64,000 nt of DNA, from the NCBI RefSeq assembly GCF_900155365.1, contig NZ_LT699743.1, positions 124,001 to 188,000 of the forward strand, read 5' to 3'. Every line of letters starts with the position of its first letter. The stretch's first letter is position 1. This DNA comes from Collinsella bouchesdurhonensis (GTDB taxonomy: Bacteria; Actinomycetota; Coriobacteriia; Coriobacteriales; Coriobacteriaceae). Made by a program: the position numbers and the translations under genes. Positions 22,757 to 31,607 of this stretch are shown piece by piece. The notes under the pieces are model-generated. The model had not been told where the DNA came from. It saw only the letters and a list, made by a program, of their open reading frames with translations, and made no database searches.

Positions 22757-22889
22757 GCCCTGCCTGCCCACGTCCGGCCACTGCGGTTTGGCTTCGGTCA
22801 AGTCCTGCGCAAGACGAAACGTCCACTGGACGTTTCTTTGCGTGCGGAATCTAGCCAAACCGCAGTACCCGACCACGGACAGGCAGGGC
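22757..22889. repeat. 133-base nested inverted repeat
   Basis: The outer arms are GCCCTGCCTG (22757-22766) against CAGGCAGGGC (22880-22889). The middle arms are ACTGCGGTTTGGCT (22780-22793) against AGCCAAACCGCAGT (22853-22866). The apex is GAAACGTCC-act-GGACGTTTC (22816-22836), flanked by CGCAA/TTGCG. It fills the gap between the aminotransferase stop and the rplJ promoter. No coding sequence was found in it. It could be a palindromic mobile remnant or a structured RNA. Confidence 0.8.
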
Positions 22890-22906
22890 TATGCCCACTC
22901 GACTAG

Positions 22907-24043
22907 CTACAGCCCTGCCACGAAGCGATCCAGGCGGCAGAGGCCCTCGTCGAGGTCTTCGTCGGAAACACAGTAAGAAAGACGTACGTACCCTTCGCTG
23001 CCAAAGCACGAACCGGGGACCAGGCCTACGCCGGCCTCCTCGATGGCTCGGGTGCAGAACTGCTCAGACGTTAGACCCGTACCTTTGATGGAGGGGAAGA
23101 CGTAGAAGGCGCCGGCGGGCTCCACCACCGAAAGGCCCATCTTCTCGAGCGCTGCAAGGACGCGTGCGCGACGAGCACGATACGTCTCGAGCATGGGAGC
23201 GGGGTCCACCGAGAGCGCAGCCGCTGCCGCCGGCATCTCGAACGAGACAGCAGACGACACCATGTACTGATGCGCTTTCGCGATTTGCACGGCAAGCGAA
23301 GGGTCGGCGGCAAGCCAACCGATACGCCAACCGGTCATGGCCCAGGGCTTGGAGAAGCTATCGACCACCACGGTCTGCTCGCGCAGCTCCGGATGGCGCA
23401 GCGCAAAACGCTCGTAACCGTCTGTGTATACCAAGCGGTTGTACACATCGTCGCAGATCACGTAGATGCCCGTCTCGGCAGCGACACGCGCCACGGCATC
23501 GAGCGAAGCCGCATTGAAGATGCAGCCGGTGGGATTGTTGGGCGAGCAAATGACAATGGCCTTGGTCGCCGGCGTCACGCGGTCGCGTAGGGCATCCTCA
23601 TCAATCTGGAAATCCGCACGCGCCGTGTCCAGAAAGACCGGGAAGGCATGGTTCACGCGCACGATGGATTCGTACAGGCCAAAGGCGGGCGTGGGGATGA
23701 TGACTTCGTCGTTGGGCTCGAGCATCGCGAGCAAGGTCGCATGCAGCGCCTCGGTGGCGCCATCGGTCACGATGACATTGTCCGGAGCGTAATCAAAACC
23801 CTGGGAAGACATATACTCGCTGATGCTCCTGCGCAAGAACGGGGTTCCGTTGTTGGGCGGATAATGGGTCTCGCCACGCTGGAGGGCGCGAGTCACCTCG
23901 TCGCGAATTTCCTGCGGCGTATCGAACTCGGGCTCGCCAAGAGCAAGCGCGATGCAACCTGGGTGCTGGGCTGCAAGGGCGTTGATGCGGCGAATGCCTG
24001 AGGACTTGAGCCTCACGAGCGATGTGTTCAGAGAGCGCGGCAT
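22907..24043 (-). CDS. Class I/II pyridoxal-phosphate aminotransferase
   Basis: A 378-residue fold-type I aminotransferase of the aspartate/aromatic group. Seen: 'SPNNPTG' at 167-173, 'DDVYNRL' at 198-204 with the Asp and Tyr that touch the cofactor, 'SFSKPWAMTGWRIGW' with the Schiff-base Lys232, and a conserved Arg in 'YVRLSYC' near the C-terminus for the substrate carboxylate. The exact amino-acid substrate is not decidable from sequence; aspartate or a broad range is likely. It stands alone, ending next to the large inverted repeat. Divergent from the gene at 24185. Confidence 0.88.
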   Translation of the reverse strand: MPRSLNTSLVRLKSSGIRRINALAAQHPGCIALALGEPEFDTPQEIRDEVTRALQRGETHYPPNNGTPFLRRSISEYMSSQGFDYAPDNVIVTDGATEALHATLLAMLEPNDEVIIPTPAFGLYESIVRVNHAFPVFLDTARADFQIDEDALRDRVTPATKAIVICSPNNPTGCIFNAASLDAVARVAAETGIYVICDDVYNRLVYTDGYERFALRHPELREQTVVVDSFSKPWAMTGWRIGWLAADPSLAVQIAKAHQYMVSSAVSFEMPAAAAALSVDPAPMLETYRARRARVLAALEKMGLSVVEPAGAFYVFPSIKGTGLTSEQFCTRAIEEAGVGLVPGSCFGSEGYVRLSYCVSDEDLDEGLCRLDRFVAGL

Positions 24044-24184
24044 GGCGATCCAATCCGAGTATCATTTGAGCCGTTACAGGATAGTCCACTCGGATGCATT
24101 TGTGCAGTAGGCATTTTCCTGCAAAAGAACCGATTCGCGACCCAAGGGGAGTCGGAGCCGCCAGAGCCCAGGAAGGAAGGCAAG

Positions 24185-24856
24185 ATGAGAGATAAAACTC
24201 AACGCCGTATCATCGTGCTACCCGCCTGCGACAGCAGCGCCGAGCCCACTGTCGCAGCGCGGCAGCTGCGCATTTCCTGCGCTATCGCCCACGACTTCGC
24301 CGACGCCGTTGCCGCCTACTCTCGTCTCTCCGCAACACAAGCACCAAAAGTCGAGCTGACGGAGCTCAAAACATGGCAGGAGGCGCCGCAGCAGGCGGAG
24401 CCGACATCGCTCGTGCTCGTGGGACCCCTTTCGACCAACGACGCCCATACAGGCATGCCCAGCGAAGCAATCGAACATATCGTCAAGAGCATTCCCCGCT
24501 CCAACGAGCCGCTTATATACGTCGTCGCCTATGGCGATGCCGCTCCGAGCGCGAGCGACCGCCAGGCGCTTGCCGCGCTGCGGCCTGACATCGAGAGGAT
24601 GGGCGCAAACTGGGGAGGCGCGCTGCTCCTTGGCGGTGCCGACACTTTCGAGCACCTGTACCGTCTTCCGCGCCTCGGCACCCATCGCCGCCCCATCTCG
24701 AAGGCGATCGATTTGCTCGTCTGTGCCGCGCGCCTGGACGAGCCCCTCGATAAGGCAATGCGCTCCATTGGACACGAAGACCCCTGCAACCTTATCTGCG
24801 CACAGCCGGGCCTTCCTTCGATGCTTCGTCTTCACCAGGCAATCTGGCACCGATAG
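24185..24856 (+). CDS. Protein of unknown function
   Basis: A 223-residue protein that I do not recognise. The ATG has GGAAGGAAGG before it, so translation is likely. The body alternates beta-strand-like and helical stretches ('SLVLVGPLS', 'EPLIYVVAYGD'), and 'GANWGGALLLGG' near residues 137-148 recalls the glycine-rich loop of flavodoxin-like NAD(P)H:FMN reductases. That resemblance is weak. No signal peptide or membrane segment. It lies between the divergent aminotransferase and the MarR-ABC operon, with its own 165-base gap downstream. Confidence 0.6.
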   Translation: MRDKTQRRIIVLPACDSSAEPTVAARQLRISCAIAHDFADAVAAYSRLSATQAPKVELTELKTWQEAPQQAEPTSLVLVGPLSTNDAHTGMPSEAIEHIVKSIPRSNEPLIYVVAYGDAAPSASDRQALAALRPDIERMGANWGGALLLGGADTFEHLYRLPRLGTHRRPISKAIDLLVCAARLDEPLDKAMRSIGHEDPCNLICAQPGLPSMLRLHQAIWHR

Positions 24857-24935
24857 CGATAATCAATCGAATCCATACCAGCCACGCTTACCTGCTAAAA
24901 CATTCAACAAGACCCCGCCAGCCCTCTCCGATAAT

Positions 24936-24963
24936 TTGAAAATTCTGCATCAAACCGTATATC
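24936..24963 (+). promoter_or_regulatory. Candidate promoter of the MarR-ABC operon
   Basis: TTGAAA (24936-24941) and TATATC (24958-24963) are 16 bases apart. An imperfect inverted repeat with GGGG and CCCC arms follows at 24973-24993, a possible MarR operator between promoter and gene. Confidence 0.45.
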
Positions 24964-25021
24964 AAAAGGCGGTAGGGGTATTGTTATCCCCCATAATTGT
25001 TTCTAGTGTTAAGGAATTGAC

Positions 25022-25531
25022 GTGGCGGACGAATACGAAAAGCTCGCACGGCAGCTTATCGGCGAATTCAGCTCGATGCACCGGTTCATGTCGACGCGCG
25101 TGAGCAATGCCGTCTCGGGCGAGATGGCCGTCATGCGCGCGCTCATGCTTGCAAACGGAGAGCTCAGCCCTTCCCAGATTGCCGACCGTGCCTGGGTCTC
25201 TGCGCCGCGCGTTGCAAACATCCTGCGCAATCTTGAAGCTAAAGACTGGGTGACTCGCGAGCCCGACAAAGCCGACCGTCGCCGCGTGATTGTCAAGATC
25301 ACGGAGCACGGACTTGCTTGCATAGAAGAAAAACGCGAGCTCTCCAACCGCAAAACCGGAGAGTTTCTTGCCGAACTCGGCCCCGACGACGCCCATGAGC
25401 TCGTACGCCTCATCCACCGCATGAACGAAATCATCGAGAAGAACCAGGGAACACGCCTGCGCGAAATCCTCTATAGCGAAAACCCCAAGCCAAAAGACGG
25501 CTTTTCCGATACACCAACGACCAACAACTAA
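25022..25531 (+). CDS. MarR-family transcriptional regulator
   Basis: A 169-residue winged-helix regulator. The recognition helix region is 'LSPSQIADRAWVSAPRVANI', followed by the wing 'DKADRRRVIVKITEHG'. Start is GTG at 25022 with AAGGAA six bases before it. The ABC exporter genes follow after 15 bases. MarR proteins in this arrangement usually repress the exporter and release on ligand binding, so a role in drug or metabolite efflux control is likely. This is inferred from context. Confidence 0.88.
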   Translation: MADEYEKLARQLIGEFSSMHRFMSTRVSNAVSGEMAVMRALMLANGELSPSQIADRAWVSAPRVANILRNLEAKDWVTREPDKADRRRVIVKITEHGLACIEEKRELSNRKTGEFLAELGPDDAHELVRLIHRMNEIIEKNQGTRLREILYSENPKPKDGFSDTPTTNN

Positions 25532-25546
25532 GAAAGGAGGCCGCGC

Positions 25547-27928
25547 ATGCGCATCATCAAGCTCTTCAAAAACCACATCCTGGCGTTGCTTGTCGCCATC
25601 GGCTTGATTGTCATCAGCTGTAACGCCGACCTAGCGCTGCCCAGCTTCATGAGTGAGATCGTCGACGTGGGCATCCAGCAAGGGGGCATCACCTCTCCGG
25701 TGCCCGACACCATCCGCGATGAATCCCTCTCGGACCTTGAGCTCTTCATGACCAAAGGCGACGCCAAACAAGTTGAGGACGCATACAGCAAGGCGGATAA
25801 AAACGGCGTGCGAACCTACATCGGCTCCGAAGAGGATCGTGCAGAAGAAGGCAAACTCACGAGCATCATGAGCCTGCCCGAAACCGTCGCCCTCTCGCTT
25901 GAGCAGGGTATCGACGCCAGCTCCATGGAAGATATGACCGATGGCAACGAGGGCTCGAACGAAGGCGGCGCCATATCCGCGCCTACGCCCGAGCAGATGG
26001 CAGTCATGACCCCCGAGGAGCTTGCCGCCATGCAGCAAAAGGCACAGGCGGCGGCAAAGATGCAAGAGCAGATCGATGCCGACGGCGGCAAGATCACCAT
26101 GAAGAGCATGCGTATCGCTGTCGAGGGAGGCCTTGTTGAGCGCTCAAAGCTCGTCGAGGGCGCCAACAAGATGGCCGACGAGATGGGTTCCATGGGCGGA
26201 TCCATTGTCACGCAGCGCGCCATCACCTATGTGCAGCAAGAGTACGAGGCACAGGGCATCTCCCTGAGCGATGTTCAGAACTCCTATCTTGCAAGCACGT
26301 CCGTCAAGATGTTCTCCCTGTGCGCCGTAAGCCTTGTGGCGACTATCCTCACGGGCGCCGTCGCCTCGCACACCGCCTGCACCATCGCGCGCGACCTGCG
26401 CCGCAAGACATTCAATAAGGTCATGCACTTCTCGCCCGCCGAAGTGGGCAAGTTTAGCCAGGCATCGCTTATCACGCGCTGCACCAACGATATCCAACAG
26501 ATCCAGATGGCAACCACGCTCTTTATCCGCATGGTCATGATGGCGCCGATCATGGGCATCGTGGCCGTTATGCGCGTGCTCGCTACCCACACCGGCCTGG
26601 AGTGGACCATCGGCGTGGCCGTCATCGCGGTCTCCGCCGTCGTAGGTGTGCTCATGGGACTCACTATGCCCAAGTTCAAGAAGATGCAAAAGTACGTAGA
26701 CCGCGTGAACCTCGTGGCACGCGAGATCCTTGACGGCATCATGCCCATCCGCGCCTTTGGCCGCCAAAAGCATGAGCTCGAGCGTTTTGACGAAGCGTCG
26801 TGCGACCTCATGACAACGCAGCTGTTCACCAACCGCGCCATGAGCTTCATGATGCCGCTCATGATGTTCGTCATGAACTGCGTGACCGTCCTTATCGTCT
26901 GGGCAGGCAGCCACGGCGTCTCCGACGGTGTCATGCAGGTGGGCGACATGATGGCCTTCATCTCCTACACCATGCAGATCGTCATGGCGTTCATGATCTT
27001 GACCATGGTCTCGGTCATGCTGCCGCGCGCCGAGGTCGCCGTCGAACGTGTAGAGGAGGTGCTCGCCACCGAGAGCTCCATCAAGGAGCCCCGGACCCCC
27101 AAGCTCCCTGCGGCAGACGGCGTTCACGGGCAGCTTGAATTCCGCGGCGTGAGCTTCCAGTACCCCGATGCTCGCCAGGACGTCATCGGCGGCGTGAGCT
27201 TTACCGTACGCGCCGGCCAGATGCTTGGCATCATCGGCTCCACGGGTTCGGGCAAGTCGACGCTTGTACAGCTTATTCCGCGCCTGTACGACGTCACCGG
27301 CGGCCAGATTCTGCTCGATGGCATCGACGTGCGCGATCTTCCGCTCTCCGAGCTTCGTCGCCGCGTGGGGTATATCCCCCAGCAGGGCATGCTCTTCTCC
27401 GGCACCGTCGAATCGAACCTCAAGTTCGCCGGCGAATCCGTGACGGACGAGAACATGCGCGAAGCGGCCCGCATCGCGCAGGCCAGCGACTTCATCGAGG
27501 AACGCGAAGGCGGCTTTGCCTCAGAAATCAGCCAGGGCGGATCCAACGTCTCCGGCGGCCAGCGCCAGCGCCTCTCCATCGCACGCGCCTTGGCAAAGCG
27601 CCCCGAGGTCGTGGTCTTCGATGACTCGTTCAGCGCGCTCGATTACAAGACCGACGCCTTGCTGCGCGAAGAGCTCGCACGCACCCAGAAGGACGCAGCG
27701 CTCGTCGTGGTGGCCCAGCGCATCGCCACGATCATGCATGCAGACCAGATCATCGTACTCGACGAAGGCGCGGTCGTGGGCCAAGGTACGCATGAGGAGC
27801 TCTTGCGCCGCTGCCCCGCCTATCTTGAAATCGCCCAGTCGCAGCTCTCCGCACGGGAGCTCGGGCTCAGCGAAGGTGAAATCGCCGCCGTCATGGATGG
27901 CAGCGCTCAGGAAGGAGGTGTCCGCTAA
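25547..27928 (+). CDS. ABC exporter half-transporter with degenerate ATPase site and large outer loop
   Basis: A 793-residue permease-ATPase fusion. TM1 covers residues 10-32, then about 200 polar residues intervene (about 50-250, Met/Glu/Gln-rich) before TM2 at about 255. Six TM segments are followed by an ATPase domain with Walker A 'GSTGSGKST', signature 'VSGGQRQRLS' and Walker B 'VVVFDDSFS'. The catalytic Glu after Walker B is replaced by Asp, which is typical of the degenerate half of heterodimeric exporters. AAAGGAGG precedes the ATG. The stop overlaps the start of the next gene, its likely partner. Confidence 0.9.
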   Translation: MRIIKLFKNHILALLVAIGLIVISCNADLALPSFMSEIVDVGIQQGGITSPVPDTIRDESLSDLELFMTKGDAKQVEDAYSKADKNGVRTYIGSEEDRAEEGKLTSIMSLPETVALSLEQGIDASSMEDMTDGNEGSNEGGAISAPTPEQMAVMTPEELAAMQQKAQAAAKMQEQIDADGGKITMKSMRIAVEGGLVERSKLVEGANKMADEMGSMGGSIVTQRAITYVQQEYEAQGISLSDVQNSYLASTSVKMFSLCAVSLVATILTGAVASHTACTIARDLRRKTFNKVMHFSPAEVGKFSQASLITRCTNDIQQIQMATTLFIRMVMMAPIMGIVAVMRVLATHTGLEWTIGVAVIAVSAVVGVLMGLTMPKFKKMQKYVDRVNLVAREILDGIMPIRAFGRQKHELERFDEASCDLMTTQLFTNRAMSFMMPLMMFVMNCVTVLIVWAGSHGVSDGVMQVGDMMAFISYTMQIVMAFMILTMVSVMLPRAEVAVERVEEVLATESSIKEPRTPKLPAADGVHGQLEFRGVSFQYPDARQDVIGGVSFTVRAGQMLGIIGSTGSGKSTLVQLIPRLYDVTGGQILLDGIDVRDLPLSELRRRVGYIPQQGMLFSGTVESNLKFAGESVTDENMREAARIAQASDFIEEREGGFASEISQGGSNVSGGQRQRLSIARALAKRPEVVVFDDSFSALDYKTDALLREELARTQKDAALVVVAQRIATIMHADQIIVLDEGAVVGQGTHEELLRRCPAYLEIAQSQLSARELGLSEGEIAAVMDGSAQEGGVR

Positions 27929-29790
27929 TGGCCGATGAGATGAGTAAAACCGAGGTGCCCAAGCGCCAGGCACGGCAGGCAGGCCCTATGGGCAGGCGCG
28001 GACCCGGCCGCGTGGTCGAAAAGCCCAAGGATTTCAAGGGCACCATGCTCAAACTCTTGAGCTATGTGGGTCGCCACAAAGTGGCCGTTTTCTTTGCCGC
28101 CGCCTTCGCCATGGCCTCGGTCATCTTCAACATCGTGGGCCCCAAGGTCTTGGGTCAGGTGACCACCAAGCTCTTTGAGGGGCTGGTCGCCAAGGTCCAA
28201 GGCACCGGTGCGGTCGATTTTGGCTGGATCGGCAAGACGCTGCTGCTCTTGCTGGGTCTCTACCTCGCTAGCTCCGCATGCAACCTCGTCCAGGGCTGGC
28301 TCATGACAGGCGTCACGCAAAAAATCTGCTATCGCATGCGCAAGGAGATCGCCCAGAAGATCACCGTCATCCCTATGAGCTACTTCAACGGCCACAGCAA
28401 GGGCGACGTGCTCTCGCGCATCACAAACGATGTCGACACGCTGGGACAAAGCCTCAACCAGTCCGTGACGCAGCTCATCACCTCCATCACGCAGATTATC
28501 GGCGTGCTCGTGATGATGCTATCCATCAGTCTGCCGCTCACTGGCGTCGTCGTGGTCACGCTGCCGGTCGCCGCCGTGATCATGGGCGTGATGATGCACT
28601 TCTCGCAGCCATACTTTCGCGAGCAGCAGCAGGTCCTCGGCGCCGTCAACGGCATTATCGAGGAAGACTTCGCCGGTCAAAACGTCATCCAGGTGTTCGA
28701 CCGCGCCGATGCTTCCGTGGCAGAGTTCGACGAGAAAAACGACCGTCTGTTCATCTCGGGCTGGCGCTCGCAGTTCCTCTCCGGCTTGATGATGCCGCTC
28801 ATGAGCCTGGTGGGCAATATGGGTTACGTGGCCGTAGTTGTGGTGGGCGCGCAACTCGCGCTCACGGGCAGCGCCACCCCGGGCGATATCCAGAGCTTTA
28901 TCCAGTACGTGCGCAACTTCACCCAGCCCGTGCAGCAGCTCGCCAACGTGAGCAACACGATGCAATCCATGGCAGCCGCCACTGAGCGCGTCTTCGAGTT
29001 TTTGGCGGCGCCCGAGGAGGAGCAGGCCGCAGTCCCTCAGATTCCCAAGAAGCGTCAGGGCCATGTGGAATTCGAGCACGTCAAGTTTGGCTACTCGCCC
29101 GACAAGACCATCATTCACGACTTCACCTGCGATGCCCTGCCCGGCCAGACCGTGGCGATCGTCGGCCCCACGGGAGCCGGCAAGACCACGCTCATCAAGC
29201 TGCTCCAGCGCTTCTACGACGTTGACGGCGGCAGCCTGCGTGTCGACGGTGTCGACGTGCGCGACTGGGACCGCACGGCCCTGCGTGAGCAGTTCGCCAT
29301 GGTGCTGCAGGACACGTGGCTGTTCAACGGCACGATCCGCGAGAACATTCGCTATGGACGCCCCGACGCCACCGACGAAGAAGTCGAAGCGGCAGCCAAG
29401 GCAGCGCGCTGCGACCACTTTATCCATACGCTCGCCGGCGGCTACGACTTCATGATCAACGAGGAGGGAACAAACCTCTCCCAGGGCCAGCGTCAACTTG
29501 TGACCATCGCCCGCGCGGTGCTTGCCGACCGCCCCGCGCTGATTTTGGATGAGGCAACCTCAAACGTCGATACGCGTACCGAGGAGCTCATCCAACGCGC
29601 CATGGATACCCTTATGGAAGGACGCACGAGTTTTGTAATTGCGCATCGTCTGAGCACGATTCGCAATGCCGATGTCATCCTCGTCCTGCGCGACGGCGAT
29701 ATCGTGGAGGAAGGCACCCACGAGGAGCTCCTCGCTCGCGGCGGCTTTTATGCCGAGCTGTACAACTCGCAGTTCGAAGAGGCCGCATAA
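27928..29790 (+). CDS. ABC exporter half-transporter, canonical half
   Basis: A 620-residue permease-ATPase fusion. A basic N-terminal region (residues 1-45) precedes six TM segments. The ATPase has Walker A 'GPTGAGKTT', signature 'LSQGQRQL', Walker B 'ALILDEATSNVD' with the catalytic Glu, and the switch His in 'VIAHRLSTI'. Together with the upstream Asp-containing half it should form a heterodimer with one active site. Its ATG overlaps the previous stop by one base. The substrate is unknown; multidrug or lipid-like compounds are usual for the family. Confidence 0.92.
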   Translation: MADEMSKTEVPKRQARQAGPMGRRGPGRVVEKPKDFKGTMLKLLSYVGRHKVAVFFAAAFAMASVIFNIVGPKVLGQVTTKLFEGLVAKVQGTGAVDFGWIGKTLLLLLGLYLASSACNLVQGWLMTGVTQKICYRMRKEIAQKITVIPMSYFNGHSKGDVLSRITNDVDTLGQSLNQSVTQLITSITQIIGVLVMMLSISLPLTGVVVVTLPVAAVIMGVMMHFSQPYFREQQQVLGAVNGIIEEDFAGQNVIQVFDRADASVAEFDEKNDRLFISGWRSQFLSGLMMPLMSLVGNMGYVAVVVVGAQLALTGSATPGDIQSFIQYVRNFTQPVQQLANVSNTMQSMAAATERVFEFLAAPEEEQAAVPQIPKKRQGHVEFEHVKFGYSPDKTIIHDFTCDALPGQTVAIVGPTGAGKTTLIKLLQRFYDVDGGSLRVDGVDVRDWDRTALREQFAMVLQDTWLFNGTIRENIRYGRPDATDEEVEAAAKAARCDHFIHTLAGGYDFMINEEGTNLSQGQRQLVTIARAVLADRPALILDEATSNVDTRTEELIQRAMDTLMEGRTSFVIAHRLSTIRNADVILVLRDGDIVEEGTHEELLARGGFYAELYNSQFEEAA

Positions 29791-29886
29791 AGGCGGGCGG
29801 CGAGTGTCTCTCGCCGAGCGTTTCATCTTGCTTGAGACGTGGACCACAGTGGAGCATCTCGCACAGTGGGGTATCTCGTCTTGATT

Positions 29887-29920
29887 GGGGTGCGGCTCAT
29901 ATTGGCTCGCACCCCTTTTT
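29887..29920 (+). terminator. Intrinsic terminator after the ABC exporter operon
   Basis: GGGGTGCG (29887-29894) pairs with CGCACCCC (29908-29915), followed by TTTTT. A weaker GGCGAG/CTCGCC stem lies at about 29799-29815. The rest of the 370-base gap up to 30160 shows only the ribosome binding site of the next gene. Confidence 0.85.
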
Positions 29921-30160
29921 CATGCGTGAGCTGCATTTCAACAGCCATGCCTCGCTATGCCGCATGCCGGATCACGCCCCTTCCATGCGCAAGCCACCGT
30001 GGGCATGCATGTTGCGTCTTCGCAGGTAAAAGGCTGGTTGCAACGAACAGTTGCGAAAGTAAGTCTAAAATTCCAACCAAAGACGGTGGAGGCACCGGGG
30101 TGCTTTGCGCACACTGAGGACAGACGCGTCCGCAAGCACCCTCCCACGAAAGGAAACGAT

Positions 30161-31117
30161 ATGGACCCCACGATGGCGCAGCGCCTCGTTGATAGAAGAA
30201 AAGCCGCTGGCCTCTCGCAAGAGGCGCTCGCCGACAAGCTCGGTGTGAGCCGTCAGGCCGTCAGCAAATGGGAGCGTAGCGAATCCTCCCCCGACACCGA
30301 CAACCTTATCGCACTTGCAGCCCTCTACGGAGTCTCCCTTGACGAGCTACTTTATGGTTCGCCCGCACAGCCGGACGCGGCAAAAACGGAACGGGAGGAA
30401 CCCGTTTCCGCCCCAGAGAGCGCACGCAACGATGATGCCTGCGAACAGGCAGAGGAACCGGGGCCTTCAAACGACGATAGACCAGACTTTCATACAAGCG
30501 AGCGCGGTGAGCGCGTTCATATCTCCCTAAAAGAGGGCATCCACGTTGTCGACCCCGAAAAAGGAGAAGAGGTCCACGTGGGATGGAGCGGTATCCATGT
30601 AGAAAACGAGCGCCGCGGCGAGCATGTGCACATCGGCCCCGATGGCATGCGCATCGATTCTTCCGATGACGGGCATAGCGTACACACCAACGAAGACGGC
30701 ACGGTGACCATCGACGGCGAGACCTATGCCAGCTGGAAAGATGCTCACGATCATTGCGACCTCCGGGGCAACAGGCATCGCGGCCCCTTCGGCCGCGCCT
30801 GGAGCAAGTTTCCTTTTCCGGGAGTAGTGCTCGTGGCCTACTTAATCGGAGGGATTGTCTACAACGCCTGGCTGCCCGGCCTCATGCTCGTATTTTTAAT
30901 TCCAGCGTATTACATGGTTGGCAGCCTTACCGATCGGCGCAAACCCCTTACGTTTCTAAGCAGCATCTATCCCATCGCCTGTGTTGCATGGTTTTGCTAC
31001 ATGGCCTTTTTCTGCAACCAAGCGCATCCCGCTTGGGCAATTTTCCTTACGATCCCCGTGGTCGAAGCGATTCTCCACTGGATTCGCAAGTCCTCACAAG
31101 GGCACAAGGCGCACTGA
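30161..31117 (+). CDS. XRE-family regulator with tandem repeats and membrane anchor
   Basis: A 318-residue protein. Residues 1-65 are an XRE helix-turn-helix ('SQEALADKLGVSRQAVSKWE'). Residues about 110-190 hold four tandem repeats of about 18 residues, with the consensus xxGExVHIxxxGIHVxxx. The C-terminus has three or four hydrophobic segments starting near residue 220. The ATG at 30161 is chosen because AAAGGAAA precedes it and it opens the HTH; the upstream 68-codon extension lacks such features. It is a paralogue of the regulator at 42671 in the HTH part. Perhaps a membrane-tethered sensor-regulator. Confidence 0.85.
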   Translation: MDPTMAQRLVDRRKAAGLSQEALADKLGVSRQAVSKWERSESSPDTDNLIALAALYGVSLDELLYGSPAQPDAAKTEREEPVSAPESARNDDACEQAEEPGPSNDDRPDFHTSERGERVHISLKEGIHVVDPEKGEEVHVGWSGIHVENERRGEHVHIGPDGMRIDSSDDGHSVHTNEDGTVTIDGETYASWKDAHDHCDLRGNRHRGPFGRAWSKFPFPGVVLVAYLIGGIVYNAWLPGLMLVFLIPAYYMVGSLTDRRKPLTFLSSIYPIACVAWFCYMAFFCNQAHPAWAIFLTIPVVEAILHWIRKSSQGHKAH

Positions 31118-31274
31118 GACCCGATGCAGGACCTGGCGGGAACGGCCTTGCGGCGCGTCCATCTTGCGGTACGCTCGCCTCGCGACGCGTCCATCTCGCG
31201 AATGCCTAACAAGTGGTGGGTCTTCGTACATCCTCAGGCCTCCGATACCACCCTTAACGCCGTCATCCTCCATT

Positions 31275-31440
31275 GAATGGCGGTTTTTCGCGCATTCCGG
31301 GGGCAATACTTCAAAACGAATGGCGGTTTTTCGTGCACTTTTAGACGAGTGGCGGTTTTTGAAACGTCTATTTGCCGAAAACGGGCCCGGGATGCACGTT
31401 TTACCGCCACTCGATCAGAAATGTTCGATTTACCGCCACA
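31275..31440. repeat. Five-copy repeat with TGGCGGT core, three direct and two inverted
   Basis: Copies on the plus strand: GAATGGCGGTTTTTCG at 31275-31290 and 31318-31333, GAGTGGCGGTTTTT at 31347-31360. Copies on the minus strand: 31398-31413 and 31427-31440, with the core ACCGCCAC on the plus strand. Copies 2 and 4 also share a flanking CGTGCA, so they could pair over about 20 bases around a 4-base internal loop. Confidence 0.8.
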
Positions 31441-31523
31441 CATTGCGACGCGTATCGTGGCAGCGAGAAAACCGTTGATTCCTCCGCCGCACGTCGACCG
31501 TTACCCTCGGCCTCTCCATCATC

Positions 31524-31573
31524 ATGTTCGTCTCCTCACAGAAACGAACATCTGTTTGCTTCTGTGCTATGAT
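31524..31573 (+). promoter_or_regulatory. Promoter with overlapping palindromes before the TerB gene
   Basis: TATGAT at 31568-31573 preceded by TGC is an extended -10. Two inverted repeats cover the -35 region: ATGTTCGT (31524-31531) with ACGAACAT (31544-31551), and CACAGAA (31537-31543) with TTCTGTG (31560-31566). They look like operators for a repressor or activator. Transcription would begin near 31580. Confidence 0.55.
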
Positions 31574-31607
31574 GATTAGCTAGCCTAAACGAAGAGAGGA
31601 GGCGTCC

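Larger units (their letters stand above)
31118..31607 (+). other. 490-base non-coding region upstream of the TerB-ATPase-helicase operon
   Basis: No convincing gene. At 31155-31198 a short direct repeat of GCGTCCATCTxGCG type occurs twice. The five-copy TGGCGG repeat (31275-31440) and the promoter with overlapping palindromes (31524-31573) are listed separately. Confidence 0.7.

Noticed and set aside
29957-30160. N-terminal extension of the XRE gene
   Set aside because: The frame is open, but the ATG at 30161 has the ribosome site and starts the HTH domain; the extension has no homologous features.
31275-31440. CRISPR array
   Set aside because: Spacing is uneven, copies change orientation and no cas genes are present.
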